Source: Candidatus Nitrosoglobus terrae
GTDB lineage: Bacteria; Pseudomonadota; Gammaproteobacteria; Nitrosococcales; Nitrosococcaceae
Direction: 5' to 3'
Assembly (NCBI RefSeq): GCF_002356115.1
Contig: NZ_AP014836.1
Coordinates: 1,947,874 to 2,011,873, forward strand
Length of the DNA stretch: 64,000 bases
A program made the position numbers and the translations under genes. Shown here one piece after another: positions 19,146 to 28,452 of the stretch; within the stretch, counting starts at the first letter, position 1, and every line of letters begins with the position of its first letter. Below the pieces are notes generated by a model. It worked only from the letters and a program-made list of their open reading frames with translations, made no database searches and was not told the origin of the DNA.

Positions 19146-19409
19146 TCATTCGTAGTGACTCCACAGCCGTAGAATTTTGACTACAGGCCCATCTTCCAAC
19201 ACCTGATAAACCAAGCGGTGCTGAATATTAATTCGACGGGAACAGATGCCCGCCAAGTCGCCAACCAGTTTCTCAAACGAAGGCGGTTTTTTATAGGGAT
19301 CTTCTAAGATTAATGCTAGCAGCTCCTGAGCCTTTGCGCGCAAGCCCCTTGCAATCAGCTTTTTTGCATCTTTCTGAGCCTGCTTACTATAAACTAGCCG
19401 CCATATCAC
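19146..19409 (-). CDS. YoeB/Txe-type mRNA-interferase toxin
   Basis: RelE-fold toxin that, in characterised relatives, cleaves mRNA at the ribosomal A site. About 87 aa. The core SFEKLVGDLAGICSRRINIQHRLVYQVLED and the C-terminal LWSHYE carry the Glu, Arg, His and Tyr of the YoeB active site. The GTG at 19409 overlaps the antitoxin stop as GTGA, a translational-coupling arrangement; a TTG just before it is an alternative start. It lies 18 bases upstream of hsdM and in the same direction, so toxin and methyltransferase probably share a message. All key residues appear present. Confidence 0.93.
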   Translation of the reverse strand: MIWRLVYSKQAQKDAKKLIARGLRAKAQELLALILEDPYKKPPSFEKLVGDLAGICSRRINIQHRLVYQVLEDGPVVKILRLWSHYE

Positions 19410-19648
19410 CAACCGAGATCCTCATCGCATTCATCAATTGGGGTAGCCATACCCTCACGAATCGACTCTCCCATACCCGGCACAGAAAGCAGGAACAAAG
19501 TTTCTTGGATGGCAGCCCAATCTTCTTCAGATACCAAAACAGCCTTGTTTCGCTTGCCCATAATCACGATGGGCTGATGAGACTCAGCGGCTTCATCAAT
19601 CAACCGATATAGATTGCTACGAGCCTCAGTTACCGTAATTCCGTTCAT
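19406..19648 (-). CDS. YefM/Phd-type antitoxin
   Basis: Antitoxin partner of the YoeB-like toxin. The N-terminal Phd/YefM DNA-binding fold is clear (ITVTEARSNLYRLIDEAAESHQPIVIMGKRNKAVLVSEEDWAAIQETLFLLSVPGM), followed by the acidic toxin-binding tail ESIREGMATPIDECDEDLGW. I start it at the ATG at 19648, six bases after GAGG; the upstream in-frame ATG at 19660 would lack a ribosome-binding site. 80 aa. Such antitoxins usually repress their own promoter, which must lie in 19649-19760. Confidence 0.93.
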   Translation of the reverse strand: MNGITVTEARSNLYRLIDEAAESHQPIVIMGKRNKAVLVSEEDWAAIQETLFLLSVPGMGESIREGMATPIDECDEDLGW

Positions 19649-19666
19649 GTCATACCTCATATTTAT

Positions 19667-19753
19667 TCAATTGATAAGTAATTGTACTTTTAAGGTGATT
19701 TTCCCAGCACCATTTGGCCTAGCGATGATGATAATTCGTTTACTCACACTCAC
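19667..19753 (-). pseudogene. Stub of a zeta-toxin-like P-loop gene
   Basis: A GTG overlapping the hsdS stop codon opens a 28-codon frame reading MSVSKRIIIIARPNGAGK, then ITLKVQLLIN, and a stop. This is the start of a P-loop kinase of the zeta-toxin-like COG4185 kind (consensus K-R-IIIIAGPNGAGKTT), with the Walker A Gly replaced by Arg and a Thr by Ile, and everything downstream missing. It is too short to function. The coupled start suggests that the intact gene once belonged to the hsd operon. Confidence 0.6.
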
Positions 19754-21036
19754 GTGCTCATCTCATCCATGACGGGAAACAACTGCTGCATCAAGCCTTT
19801 TTTATGGCGTTTAAGGGTGTCGATTTTTTGGCGTTGGGCGGTGATGAGATCATCCAGAGAAGAGAGGCAGGCGGCAATGCGTTGTTGTTCTGGTAACGAA
19901 GGGTAGGCAATAAACAAAGCCCTAATTATTTCTGCATTAAGATTAAGTACCCCGCTACCCGCAGCATTATTTAAGAAATAGGACTGACTTGATGGAGAGA
20001 AAATTAAATAATAAAGATACTCTTTGCTTACAGATTCATGTAACTCTGTAATGGCAATCCATCCATCGTGAATACATGACTTAATTTTCATTAAATAAGG
20101 TCGCCCAAAACTCATTGAATTCGAGAGTATTAAATCGCCAAGGTTCACCTCTCTCGTCTTGCTTAGCGCTTCGGGTCGAACTCTCTCTTCTGTTCTGATG
20201 ACATATTTTTCCTCTTTATCTACATCGCCAATCTTTAGCCAATTTAACCCATTAGCCTCTATGGTAAGAAAGCTGCTGATTGGGCGTGGGGAACCACCGC
20301 GTACAACGGTAGAAAGATCACCAAGATTATTCAATTCCCACTCCCCCGCCTCCTGAAATTCTGGAAAGCGTAGGCGGGGCACAGTTTCCCCTTCACGAGG
20401 GAACAGTTGTTGCATTAAGCCTTTTTTGTGGGCTTTGAGAACCTTTAGTTTTTGGGTTTCTGCCGTGATCAGTTCGTCGAGAGAGGACAGGCAGGCGGCA
20501 ATGCGTTGTTGTTCTTTCAATTTCGGAACGGCAACATCGATTTTAGCTAAATCTGAAGAACTAATAGCCGGATAATTCGAGCCAGTGCATTTTTCTAGAA
20601 CTCGACCGACGAAATCGTTTGTATGGATCAGCTGATATAAGAACCGCTCAGATTCAAAAGCTCTTAATTGTGCATAGCCAGTTGAGGCAACATAGTCATT
20701 TTCATCGAAGGAAAAGAAAAAATTATTTTTCTGATAAGGACGAACAATCTGATAAATAACATCCCCTATTTTCAAGAGTCGCTGCGCTCTGCTAGGTGCC
20801 TCTTCTCGCTTTATTATTTTTCTTATTTTCAGCTCTCCAGCTTCTACTGATTCTAAATCTATATATACAAATGTTTCAGGAAGTACTGAACTTGAAGGGT
20901 TTACTGTGCAAACACTATCCAACGGTTTTATTTCCCACTCTCCCACCTCCCGAAATTCTGGAAACCTTAGCCGTGGCACCAGCGCCCGCTTTTTGTGGTT
21001 CTGCTCATCCATGGCGTTCGTGTCTTTATGGCTCAT
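19750..21036 (-). CDS. hsdS: Type I restriction-modification specificity subunit HsdS
   Basis: DNA-recognition subunit for the HsdRSM complex. 428 aa in two similar halves, each a variable target-recognition domain followed by a conserved helical arm. Both halves start with PRLRFPEF-(R/Q)E-(V/A)GEWE and end with EQQRIAACLSSLDELIT or DDLIT, then HKKGLMQQLFP. The repeats are also near-identical in DNA. Each target-recognition domain reads half of a split target; the target itself cannot be predicted here. The start overlaps the hsdR end by 11 bases. A full two-domain structure argues that the system is functional. Confidence 0.95.
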   Translation of the reverse strand: MSHKDTNAMDEQNHKKRALVPRLRFPEFREVGEWEIKPLDSVCTVNPSSSVLPETFVYIDLESVEAGELKIRKIIKREEAPSRAQRLLKIGDVIYQIVRPYQKNNFFFSFDENDYVASTGYAQLRAFESERFLYQLIHTNDFVGRVLEKCTGSNYPAISSSDLAKIDVAVPKLKEQQRIAACLSSLDELITAETQKLKVLKAHKKGLMQQLFPREGETVPRLRFPEFQEAGEWELNNLGDLSTVVRGGSPRPISSFLTIEANGLNWLKIGDVDKEEKYVIRTEERVRPEALSKTREVNLGDLILSNSMSFGRPYLMKIKSCIHDGWIAITELHESVSKEYLYYLIFSPSSQSYFLNNAAGSGVLNLNAEIIRALFIAYPSLPEQQRIAACLSSLDDLITAQRQKIDTLKRHKKGLMQQLFPVMDEMST

Positions 21037-23995
21037 AGGCGCTCAAGCCTGAGATCTCCCGCCCTTGAGCCAATTTGCGCAGCAATGGCATTAGATCTTC
21101 CATCAGCGCCAGTTCTTTTTGCGCGCGCGCTTTCCAGCCGAGATTTAGCGGGGTCATTAGTTCCCTGAGCGCCTCACCGTCGAAAATATAGCGACGTAGG
21201 ATCTCATTTACAAAAGCTTGCAGCGCTTCAGAGGCTAGATCGTGCTTGCCAGCAATAGCGTTGAGTTCGCGGGTTTTTTTCTCCGCTTTGAAATGGTCAT
21301 ACCCAGTGCGGATTTGCTTTTCATCCAGTGCCCGCCCTAGGGGCAGGCCACGAATGTAGTCGGCGATATCTTCCCGTTCGTCAATGAACTTAGCATCGGA
21401 TTGGATCAAGCCAATGAGCTGCTCGCGGTTCATCGTCATTTTATCCGGTGGTTGCTGAGTCATGCGGGCAATCAGCGCCATGATGTAGTCATAATCAATT
21501 AGCGCTGAAGCAAAAAGCACAAACTCGAAATCCAGATCCTGTACTTCAGGCGAGGGCTGATCGCGGCTCTGCTGTTCCTTAAGCCGTTTGGCTGTTTCCA
21601 GATACGCGCTTCTGAAGCCTTGTAACTGCTCAGGCGGTGCGATCTGATCAATTTGCATTTTTTGCTCTTCATTTAGATCCGTGTATTGATCTAGCTGAGT
21701 TTTGAGGCGCTGCACTTCTTTGAATAGGTTGATGAACTGGCTGCGGGCGGCATCGCCCTTGAGGTTAGCTACTTCTTCGGGCTTAGATTCTAAGTCTTGG
21801 GATTGCATGAAGTTGGTCAGCTGTTGGGTGGCTGCTTGTAAGTTGTCAATGACTTTGGGGGCTGGGTCTACTAGCCAGATTTCCCGCGGGTTGTCGGTTT
21901 TTTCGCCGGAGAACAGGGCAATGGCTTCTTCTACCAGTGTTTGCTGCTGGCGGAAATCCAGAATATTACCGTAGGGTTTACTATCGTTCAGTACCCGGTT
22001 GGTACGGGAAAACGCCTGAATCAGGCCATGGTACTTGAGGTTTTTATCCACATACAAGGTATTCAGGTACTTGGAATCAAAACCAGTGAGCAGCATATCC
22101 ACCACAATAGTGATATCAATCTTCTGGGCGTGAGGTAGATCGGCATTGGGGTACTGCTGATCCTTGATGCGTTTTTGTACGTCTTGATAGTAAAGGTCAA
22201 ACTCACCAATGCGGTGATTAGTGCCAAAGTGAGCATTGTAATCGGCGATAATACGGATGAGGGCGACTTTTTTGCCTTCTGGATCTTGCTGATTGTCTGC
22301 TTTTTCTTGGGGTAGATCTTCTTGAATCTGTTGTACGTCCTTGTTACCTTCAGCAGGCGGCGAGAATACGCAGGCAATGTTTAACGGCCGGAAAGTGTCA
22401 TTTTTGGCCTGTTGTTGTGCTTGCAGGGTTTTGAAGGTTTCAAAATACTCAATGGCATCATTGATGCTAGCGGTCGCCAGTAAAGCGTTGAATTTGCGCT
22501 CGCTAGTGGCTGCATCGTGCTTAGTGAGAATGATTTCGATGACCTTGACCTTGGCTAGGGCTTCACCAGACTTGGGCAAATTCTTGCCTTCAGGCTTGAA
22601 ATAGTCCACATGGAAGCGCAAAACGTTGCGATCTTCAATGGCGTGGGTGATGGTGTACTGGTGCAAGCAGCGCTGGAACAGGTCATTGGTGGTGCGGTAA
22701 CTGGCTTGCTGACCCTCAATTTGTTGAACGCTGGCGTTTTGCGCAAAGATGGGCGTGCCAGTGAAACCGAATAGCTGAGCCTTGGGAAAAAACGCTTTGA
22801 TAGCCTTATGATTCTCGCCGAATTGCGAACGGTGGCATTCATCAAAAATGAACACCATGCGTTGGTTGCGCAGAGGTTCTAGGCGTTCCTTGTAGTTGCG
22901 CTTCTTACTGGTGTCATCTAACGCCAGCCCCAGCTTTTGAATAGTGGTGACAATCACTTTATCGGCGTAGTTATCGGAGAGCAGGCGGCGCACCAGTATT
23001 TCAGTGTGGGTATTCTCTTCGACACAGCCTTCCTGAAAGCGATTGAATTCCTCCCGGGTTTGGCGATCGAGGTCTTTGCGATCCACTACAAATAGACACT
23101 TATCGATGTCTGGATTGTCCTTGAGCAGGGTAGACGCCTTAAACGAGGTGAGTGTTTTACCGCTGCCAGTGGTGTGCCAGATGTAGCCATTACCACAGTT
23201 TTGATGGATGCAATCCACGATAGCCTTGGCCGCATAGATTTGGTACGGTCGCATCATCAACAGCCTCTGCTCACTGGCCACCAACACCATGTAGCGGCTG
23301 ATCACTTCACCCAGAATACATTTAGCAAGGCATTTTTCGGCAAAGCTATCTAGCTGCGTGATTTTTTTGTTATCCTCGCCGGCGAACTGGTAAACCGGTA
23401 GGAAGCGCTCATCTGTATTAAAACTAAAGTGGCAAGCGTTGTTGTTAGCGAAATACCAAGTATCTGCGCGGTTGCTGACAATGAAGAGCTGGATGAAGCA
23501 CAACAGCGTCTTGCTGTAACCATTGCCGGGGTCATTTTTGTAATCAACAATCTGCTGCATGGCTCGGCGCGGACTAACGGCCAGCGCTTTAAGCTCAATC
23601 TGCACCACGGGCACGCCGTTAATCAACAGCATTACGTCGTAACGGCGGTGGCTACTATCGGTGTTAATACGTAGCTGGTTAATAACTTCAAAGTGGTTTT
23701 TGCACCAATCTTTGATGTTGACCAGCGTGTAGTTCAGTGGGGTGCCATCATCCCGCTCAAAGCTATTGGTATTGCGTAATGTTTGCGCGGCGGTATAAAC
23801 ATTAGGAATGATAATGCTATCAAGTAAGCGCTGGAATTCGCTGCTGGTCAGGGTAACGCGGTTGAGGGCTTCAAATTTTTCGCGAAAATTCTTCTCTAGC
23901 GCAGTGCGGTCGTGGATATCTGGGCGGTGGGTATATTTAAGATCCCTGAGTTTGGCGATCAAATCCCGTTCGATCTGATTTTCTGTAATAGTCAT
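21026..23995 (-). CDS. hsdR: Type I restriction enzyme HsdR (nuclease/translocase)
   Basis: Restriction subunit that translocates and cuts unmodified DNA. 989 aa. An N-terminal PD-(D/E)xK nuclease is seen as RRYDVMLLINGVPVVQIELKA, with D120 and E134-L-K136. The SF2 helicase motifs are Walker A HTTGSGKT at about 274-281, DECHRSQFG (motif II) at 385 and GFTGTP (motif III) at 410; VDMLLTGFDSKYLNTLYVDK and QAFSRTNRV represent motifs V and VI. All catalytic residues are present. It is the first gene of the unit, 40 bases downstream of ychF, with no obvious promoter in the gap, so it may be read partly from ychF transcription. Base composition differs visibly from ychF. Confidence 0.96.
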   Translation of the reverse strand: MTITENQIERDLIAKLRDLKYTHRPDIHDRTALEKNFREKFEALNRVTLTSSEFQRLLDSIIIPNVYTAAQTLRNTNSFERDDGTPLNYTLVNIKDWCKNHFEVINQLRINTDSSHRRYDVMLLINGVPVVQIELKALAVSPRRAMQQIVDYKNDPGNGYSKTLLCFIQLFIVSNRADTWYFANNNACHFSFNTDERFLPVYQFAGEDNKKITQLDSFAEKCLAKCILGEVISRYMVLVASEQRLLMMRPYQIYAAKAIVDCIHQNCGNGYIWHTTGSGKTLTSFKASTLLKDNPDIDKCLFVVDRKDLDRQTREEFNRFQEGCVEENTHTEILVRRLLSDNYADKVIVTTIQKLGLALDDTSKKRNYKERLEPLRNQRMVFIFDECHRSQFGENHKAIKAFFPKAQLFGFTGTPIFAQNASVQQIEGQQASYRTTNDLFQRCLHQYTITHAIEDRNVLRFHVDYFKPEGKNLPKSGEALAKVKVIEIILTKHDAATSERKFNALLATASINDAIEYFETFKTLQAQQQAKNDTFRPLNIACVFSPPAEGNKDVQQIQEDLPQEKADNQQDPEGKKVALIRIIADYNAHFGTNHRIGEFDLYYQDVQKRIKDQQYPNADLPHAQKIDITIVVDMLLTGFDSKYLNTLYVDKNLKYHGLIQAFSRTNRVLNDSKPYGNILDFRQQQTLVEEAIALFSGEKTDNPREIWLVDPAPKVIDNLQAATQQLTNFMQSQDLESKPEEVANLKGDAARSQFINLFKEVQRLKTQLDQYTDLNEEQKMQIDQIAPPEQLQGFRSAYLETAKRLKEQQSRDQPSPEVQDLDFEFVLFASALIDYDYIMALIARMTQQPPDKMTMNREQLIGLIQSDAKFIDEREDIADYIRGLPLGRALDEKQIRTGYDHFKAEKKTRELNAIAGKHDLASEALQAFVNEILRRYIFDGEALRELMTPLNLGWKARAQKELALMEDLMPLLRKLAQGREISGLSAYEP

Positions 23996-24035
23996 TACGT
24001 GAGGGCAAAAACAATAAAAATCCTATAGCCTTGCC

Positions 24036-25124
24036 TTAGACATTAAACCGAAAATGCACTACATCCCCATCCTGCACAAGGTAATCTTTGCCTTCAAGCC
24101 GCCATTTACCCGCCTCTTTAGCGCCTTGTTCCCCTTTACAGGCCATAAAATCTTCATAGGAAATCACTGCTGCACGAATAAAGCCTTTTTCAAAATCCGT
24201 ATGGATAACCCCGGCAGCTTGGGGGGCCGTTGCTCCAATAGATACTGTCCAAGCACGCGCCTCTTTCGGGCCAGCAGTAAAAAAAGTCTGTAACCCAAGC
24301 AATTTATAGCCGGCACGGATAACTCGATTTAAACCAGGTTCTTCAATGCCAAGCTCGGCTAAAAACTCCGCTTTTTCTACTGCTTCTAGCATGGAAAGCT
24401 CTGCTTCAATAGCAGCACAGACGGGAACCACTTCAGCACCCTCCTGTAAAGCAATCCCTTGAACCTCACTTAGCCAAGGGTTATCTTCAAAACCCCCTTC
24501 AGCCACATTAGCAATATAAAGCGCCGGTTTAGCGGTGAGTAGATGTAATGGTTGCAAACTCTTTAATGCTTCTTTATCAAGATCTAAAGTACGAATTGCT
24601 TTACCCGTACTTAAGTACTCCCGTACTTTTTCCAACAGATTTTTAAAGGTAAGGGCTTCTTTATCTGCTTTTGCTGCTTTAGTCGTGCGGGATAGGGCTT
24701 TTTCTATGGTTTCCAGATCGGCAAGGGCAAGCTCGATATTAATGACCTCTATATCCCCTAAAGGGTCAACTTTCCCTGCTACATGGATGATGTTCGGATC
24801 TTCAAAACAGCGAACCACTTGGGCAATCGCATCAGTTTCCCGAATATGAGCTAAAAACTGATTACCTAAGCCTTCTCCTTGAGAGGCTCCTGCTACTAAG
24901 CCCGCAATATCCACAAAGGTCATCGTAGTGGGAATGACCTGTTGAGGGTTCACAATAGTGGCAATTTTATCAAGCCTTGGATCAGGCATGGGCACGACCC
25001 CAACATTGGGATCAATGGTACAAAAAGGGTAGTTTTGGGCTTCGATTCCCGCTTGAGTCAGAGCATTGAATAAGGTGGATTTACCTACATTAGGCAAACC
25101 CACAATCCCACACTTAAATCCCAT
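24036..25124 (-). CDS. ychF: Ribosome-binding ATPase YchF (Obg family)
   Basis: Cytosolic Obg-family P-loop protein that prefers ATP and binds ribosomes. It is involved in redox-stress responses and translation in E. coli. 362 aa: G1 [14 protein letters not shown] at the N-terminus, switch [27 protein letters not shown], the coiled-coil insert ([17 protein letters not shown]), and a C-terminal TGS domain ([29 protein letters not shown]). It follows pth by 13 bases in a conserved prs-rplY-pth-ychF series. Confidence 0.98.
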   Translation of the reverse strand: MGFKCGIVGLPNVGKSTLFNALTQAGIEAQNYPFCTIDPNVGVVPMPDPRLDKIATIVNPQQVIPTTMTFVDIAGLVAGASQGEGLGNQFLAHIRETDAIAQVVRCFEDPNIIHVAGKVDPLGDIEVINIELALADLETIEKALSRTTKAAKADKEALTFKNLLEKVREYLSTGKAIRTLDLDKEALKSLQPLHLLTAKPALYIANVAEGGFEDNPWLSEVQGIALQEGAEVVPVCAAIEAELSMLEAVEKAEFLAELGIEEPGLNRVIRAGYKLLGLQTFFTAGPKEARAWTVSIGATAPQAAGVIHTDFEKGFIRAAVISYEDFMACKGEQGAKEAGKWRLEGKDYLVQDGDVVHFRFNV

Positions 25125-25137
25125 AGATAATGATCTC

Positions 25138-25719
25138 CTAAACCGCGCTGTGCAGTCGATGCATGGCCTTTTCTACTTCTCCGGCGAGTACTTCAGGTAA
25201 AATTTTAATTCCGGCGGTGATAGCCACTTCAATCGCTAGCTGATCGGCTACTGAAGGGCGGCTTAACACATAACCCACCACATCCTGCCCATTTCCGGGA
25301 TGGCCGATGCCTAAGCGTAAGCGCAAAAAATGTTTCAAGCCAAGACGGTTAATAATATCCCGCAAACCATTATGCCCTCCATGACCCCCCTCACGCTTAA
25401 GCCGAGCTACCCCAGAAGGTAAATCCAGATCATCATGAATAATACACAACTGCTGAGGAGGTATTTGATAGTAACTTAAAAGAGCAAGCACTGCCTGACC
25501 ACTGTGATTCATAAAGGTTGTTGGCTTGAGTAGTAAAATATCATGCCCGCACCAACTCATACGGGCATAATCGCCAAAAAACTTTGCCTCTGGTTTAAAA
25601 CGAGCGCCTAACTCTCTTGCTAAATTCTCTACCCACCAAAAACCGACATTATGACGGCTCTGCGCGTATTGTGAGCCTGGATTACCTAAACCAACTAGAA
25701 GCCAAATAGGGGTAGACAC
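25138..25719 (-). CDS. pth: Peptidyl-tRNA hydrolase
   Basis: Releases peptides from prematurely dropped peptidyl-tRNA and recycles the tRNA. 193 aa with [22 protein letters not shown] (catalytic His 23), [13 protein letters not shown], the catalytic Asp in [11 protein letters not shown] and GHNGLRDI. It lies 11 bases downstream of rplY and 13 upstream of ychF; the three genes are clearly one transcription unit. Confidence 0.98.
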   Translation of the reverse strand: MSTPIWLLVGLGNPGSQYAQSRHNVGFWWVENLARELGARFKPEAKFFGDYARMSWCGHDILLLKPTTFMNHSGQAVLALLSYYQIPPQQLCIIHDDLDLPSGVARLKREGGHGGHNGLRDIINRLGLKHFLRLRLGIGHPGNGQDVVGYVLSRPSVADQLAIEVAITAGIKILPEVLAGEVEKAMHRLHSAV

Positions 25720-25730
25720 TTAAAAATAGG

Positions 25731-26348
25731 TTATCCAGCAGCCTCAGATTCATCCCCTTGAGCACTCTTAGGCTTATGAATAGCCACAACGGGTTGATTA
25801 TGATCCTCGCCGAGTTTGAGCACCGGAATCTCAACGCCTGCTGGAAGTTTTAAATCAGATAAGTGTAGGGTTTCACCTATCTTCACGTTAGTTAGATCTA
25901 CCTCAATATACTCAGGTAAATCTTTTGCAAAGCAGCTAACTTCAACATCATTTAATAAATGGGCAACGATACCTCCCTCCTGTTTTATGGCGAGAGCTAC
26001 ATCATGACCGATAAAATGTAACGGCACCTTGATAGAGAGTTTCTGTACTGCGCTAACCCGCTGTAAATCTAAGTGAACTATTTTGTTAGGATTAATTGGC
26101 GATCGTTGCAGCGCCTTAAGTACAACTTTCTCATTTTTACCATTCACATGGATAGTTAAGATATGAGAATAAAAAGCCTCATGGCTTAAATGGCGAAATA
26201 GCAGATTATGATCAAATACCAGTGAAACAGCCTCTTCTCCAGCGCCATATAAAATAGCAGGTACTTTGCCAGCGCGACGTAGGCGGCGGCTCGCACCTTT
26301 ACCCCGATCGCCGCGAAGATCAGCATGTAATTCAAATAGATTTTCCAT
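25731..26348 (-). CDS. rplY: 50S ribosomal protein L25 (long CTC/TL5 form)
   Basis: Ribosomal protein that binds 5S rRNA. At 205 aa it is the long form, with an N-terminal L25 domain (ELHADLRGDRGKGASRRLRRAGKVPAILYGAG) and a C-terminal TL5 beta domain (LHFIGHDVALAIKQEGGIVAHLLNDVEV); the E. coli protein has only the first. It lies 92 bases downstream of prs and immediately before pth, the standard order. Confidence 0.97.
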   Translation of the reverse strand: MENLFELHADLRGDRGKGASRRLRRAGKVPAILYGAGEEAVSLVFDHNLLFRHLSHEAFYSHILTIHVNGKNEKVVLKALQRSPINPNKIVHLDLQRVSAVQKLSIKVPLHFIGHDVALAIKQEGGIVAHLLNDVEVSCFAKDLPEYIEVDLTNVKIGETLHLSDLKLPAGVEIPVLKLGEDHNQPVVAIHKPKSAQGDESEAAG

Positions 26349-26439
26349 CTCTTTTATCCTCCTGTGAGTAAGCTAAAAATATCGCCCGTTATGACCTTAC
26401 CTTTGCGACCAAAGCAGGTAGGGCAACAATAGAAGTGTT

Positions 26440-27450
26440 TTATTCTACAAATAAGGAGCTTACCGACTCCCCAACACTAATTCGGTAAACGGTTTCCGCC
26501 AGAATTTCAGCAATGCTTAATTGTCGAATTTTATTGCAGGCTTGGGCTTCTTCTCGTAGTGGAATGGTATCAGTAACTACCAGTTCATCCAGCATAGATT
26601 TATCAATATTTTCTACAGCTGATCCAGAAAGAACCGGATGGGTACAATACGCTATTACTTTGGCAGCCCCATTTTGTTTAAGCGCGCGAGCAGCTGCGCA
26701 CAAAGTACCGGCAGTATCTACCAGATCATCCACCAGCAGACAAGTACGCCCCTTAACATCACCAATAATATGCATTACCTTCGCCTGATTAGGATAAGGT
26801 CGGCGCTTGTCGATAATAGCTAAATCTACCTCCATTTGCTTGGCAAAAGCTCGAGCCCTGACTACTCCCCCCACATCGGGAGAAACAACAATTAGATTAG
26901 GATATTCATGCTTCCAAATATCACCAAGAAGCACCGGCGAGGCATAAATATTATCTACGGGTAGATCAAAAAATCCTTGAATCTGATCGGCATGGAGATC
27001 CACGGTTAACACTCGATCAGCACCCACAACAGTAATCATATTGGCCACTACTTTAGCGCTGATAGGGACACGGGCTGATCTAGGTCGGCGATCCTGGCGG
27101 GAATATCCAAAATAGGGAATTACCGTCGTGATTCTAGCCGCTGATGAACGTCGAACGGCATCTACCAAGATGAGGAGCTCCATTAAACTATCATTAGTAG
27201 GGGCGCAGGTAGGCTGAACAATAAAAACATCTTTACCCCGTACATGCTCCATCAGCTCTACCATAATTTCTCCATCGCTGAAGCGACTCACTAGAGCTTT
27301 AGCTAAAGGAACGCTTAAATAAGCTGCAATATCTTTGGCAAGCTGAGGATTGGCATTACCGCTAAGGATAATCAGGCGAGAAGAAGATTCAGATAATCTA
27401 TCGGAATCCCCTAAAGAATAAGTACAAAATTTCCTTATCCGTGTAACCAC
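26440..27450 (-). CDS. prs: Ribose-phosphate pyrophosphokinase
   Basis: Makes PRPP from ribose 5-phosphate and ATP, feeding nucleotide, His and Trp synthesis. It contains [32 protein letters not shown] (ATP-binding flexible loop), [15 protein letters not shown], the PRPP-binding signature [12 protein letters not shown] and [15 protein letters not shown]. The frame opens at GTG 27450 and gives 336 aa, about 20 residues longer than usual at the N-terminus. No internal ATG, GTG or TTG allows a shorter start, and GAGAG lies upstream. It follows tRNA-Gln. Confidence 0.96.
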   Translation of the reverse strand: MVTRIRKFCTYSLGDSDRLSESSSRLIILSGNANPQLAKDIAAYLSVPLAKALVSRFSDGEIMVELMEHVRGKDVFIVQPTCAPTNDSLMELLILVDAVRRSSAARITTVIPYFGYSRQDRRPRSARVPISAKVVANMITVVGADRVLTVDLHADQIQGFFDLPVDNIYASPVLLGDIWKHEYPNLIVVSPDVGGVVRARAFAKQMEVDLAIIDKRRPYPNQAKVMHIIGDVKGRTCLLVDDLVDTAGTLCAAARALKQNGAAKVIAYCTHPVLSGSAVENIDKSMLDELVVTDTIPLREEAQACNKIRQLSIAEILAETVYRISVGESVSSLFVE

Positions 27451-27498
27451 TATTACTCTCAGAAAAGAGAAAGAGATACTAACCTATTACGAAAGAAA

Positions 27499-27574
27499 TG
27501 GCTGGGGTGCCAGGATTCGAACCTGGGAATGCGGGGATCAAAACCCCGTGCCTTACCACTTGGCGACACCCCAA
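27499..27574 (-). tRNA. tRNA-Gln (TTG)
   Basis: 76 nucleotides, nearly the E. coli sequence: acceptor TGGGGTG / CACCCCA with encoded GCCA end, D-arm GCCAAGTGGTAAGGC, anticodon loop TTTTTGA with TTG, T-arm GGTTCGAATCC. It lies between ispE and prs, as in many gammaproteobacteria, and is probably transcribed with them. Confidence 0.97.
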
Positions 27575-27597
27575 TAACTCATCACTATAATGTTTTG

Positions 27598-28440
27598 CTA
27601 AAAATTTACTTCCTTAAGGTAAGGTAATAATGGGGATCTATTACAGCCTTTAGCAACAACACCCTGTAAATTAGAGGGTATTTGACCTAATACCTCTAAG
27701 GCTTGCTGTCTCTCATTAAATGCTGCAAATATACTACTGCCTGTACCCGTCATTCTAGCTGGAGAAAATTGCGATAACCAATCAATAGCCTCACTAATGA
27801 TTGGGTATCGGCGGAAAACTACCGGCTCAAGCATATTTCCTCCTTCACCTTCAAGGAAATTGCTTATTTTTATAGGCTTACGATCTCTTGTCAACTCAGG
27901 TGCCATAAATATTTCGCCAGTAGCTACTTGGATAGGCGGAGTAATCACTAAATACCACGGTTCTGTTAGCTCAAGCGGTTGTAACTGCTCACCCACACCT
28001 TCTGCCCAAGCCGCTTGGCCATAAATAAATACTGGCACATCAGCGCCTAGTTCCAATCCCAACTGAGCTAATTGTACTATAGATAACTTTACTGCCCATA
28101 AATAATTTAAAGCCATTAAGGTGGTCGCTGCATCAGAGCTTCCACCCCCAAGCCCCCCTCCCAACGGGAGACGTTTATAAACACGAATCTCTACCCCTTG
28201 CTTGCAATCAGTTTTCTGTTGCAAAAGCTTTGCAGCTCGATATATTAAATCTTTTTCTATCAACACGCCAGATAGCGGAGATAGGTGTACGATACGACCA
28301 TCTGGACGAGGTATAAATTCTAACCAATCGCAATAATTAATAAACTGAAAGGCTGTTTGAAGCAAATGATAACCATCCTTACGTCGACCCACAACATGAA
28401 GAAATAAGTTTAATTTAGCAGGGGCGGGCCAAGCGAACAT
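27598..28440 (-). CDS. ispE: 4-diphosphocytidyl-2-C-methyl-D-erythritol kinase
   Basis: GHMP kinase of the non-mevalonate isoprenoid pathway; phosphorylates CDP-ME. 280 aa with PAPAKLNLFLHVVGRRKDGYH at the N-terminus (catalytic Lys), the GHMP ATP loop LPLGGGLGGGSSDAATTL, and MTGTGSSIFAAF near the C-terminus. It starts 12 bases after lolB, in the conserved lolB-ispE-tRNA-Gln-prs order. Confidence 0.97.
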   Translation of the reverse strand: MFAWPAPAKLNLFLHVVGRRKDGYHLLQTAFQFINYCDWLEFIPRPDGRIVHLSPLSGVLIEKDLIYRAAKLLQQKTDCKQGVEIRVYKRLPLGGGLGGGSSDAATTLMALNYLWAVKLSIVQLAQLGLELGADVPVFIYGQAAWAEGVGEQLQPLELTEPWYLVITPPIQVATGEIFMAPELTRDRKPIKISNFLEGEGGNMLEPVVFRRYPIISEAIDWLSQFSPARMTGTGSSIFAAFNERQQALEVLGQIPSNLQGVVAKGCNRSPLLPYLKEVNF

Positions 28441-28452
28441 AAAATAGCTATG

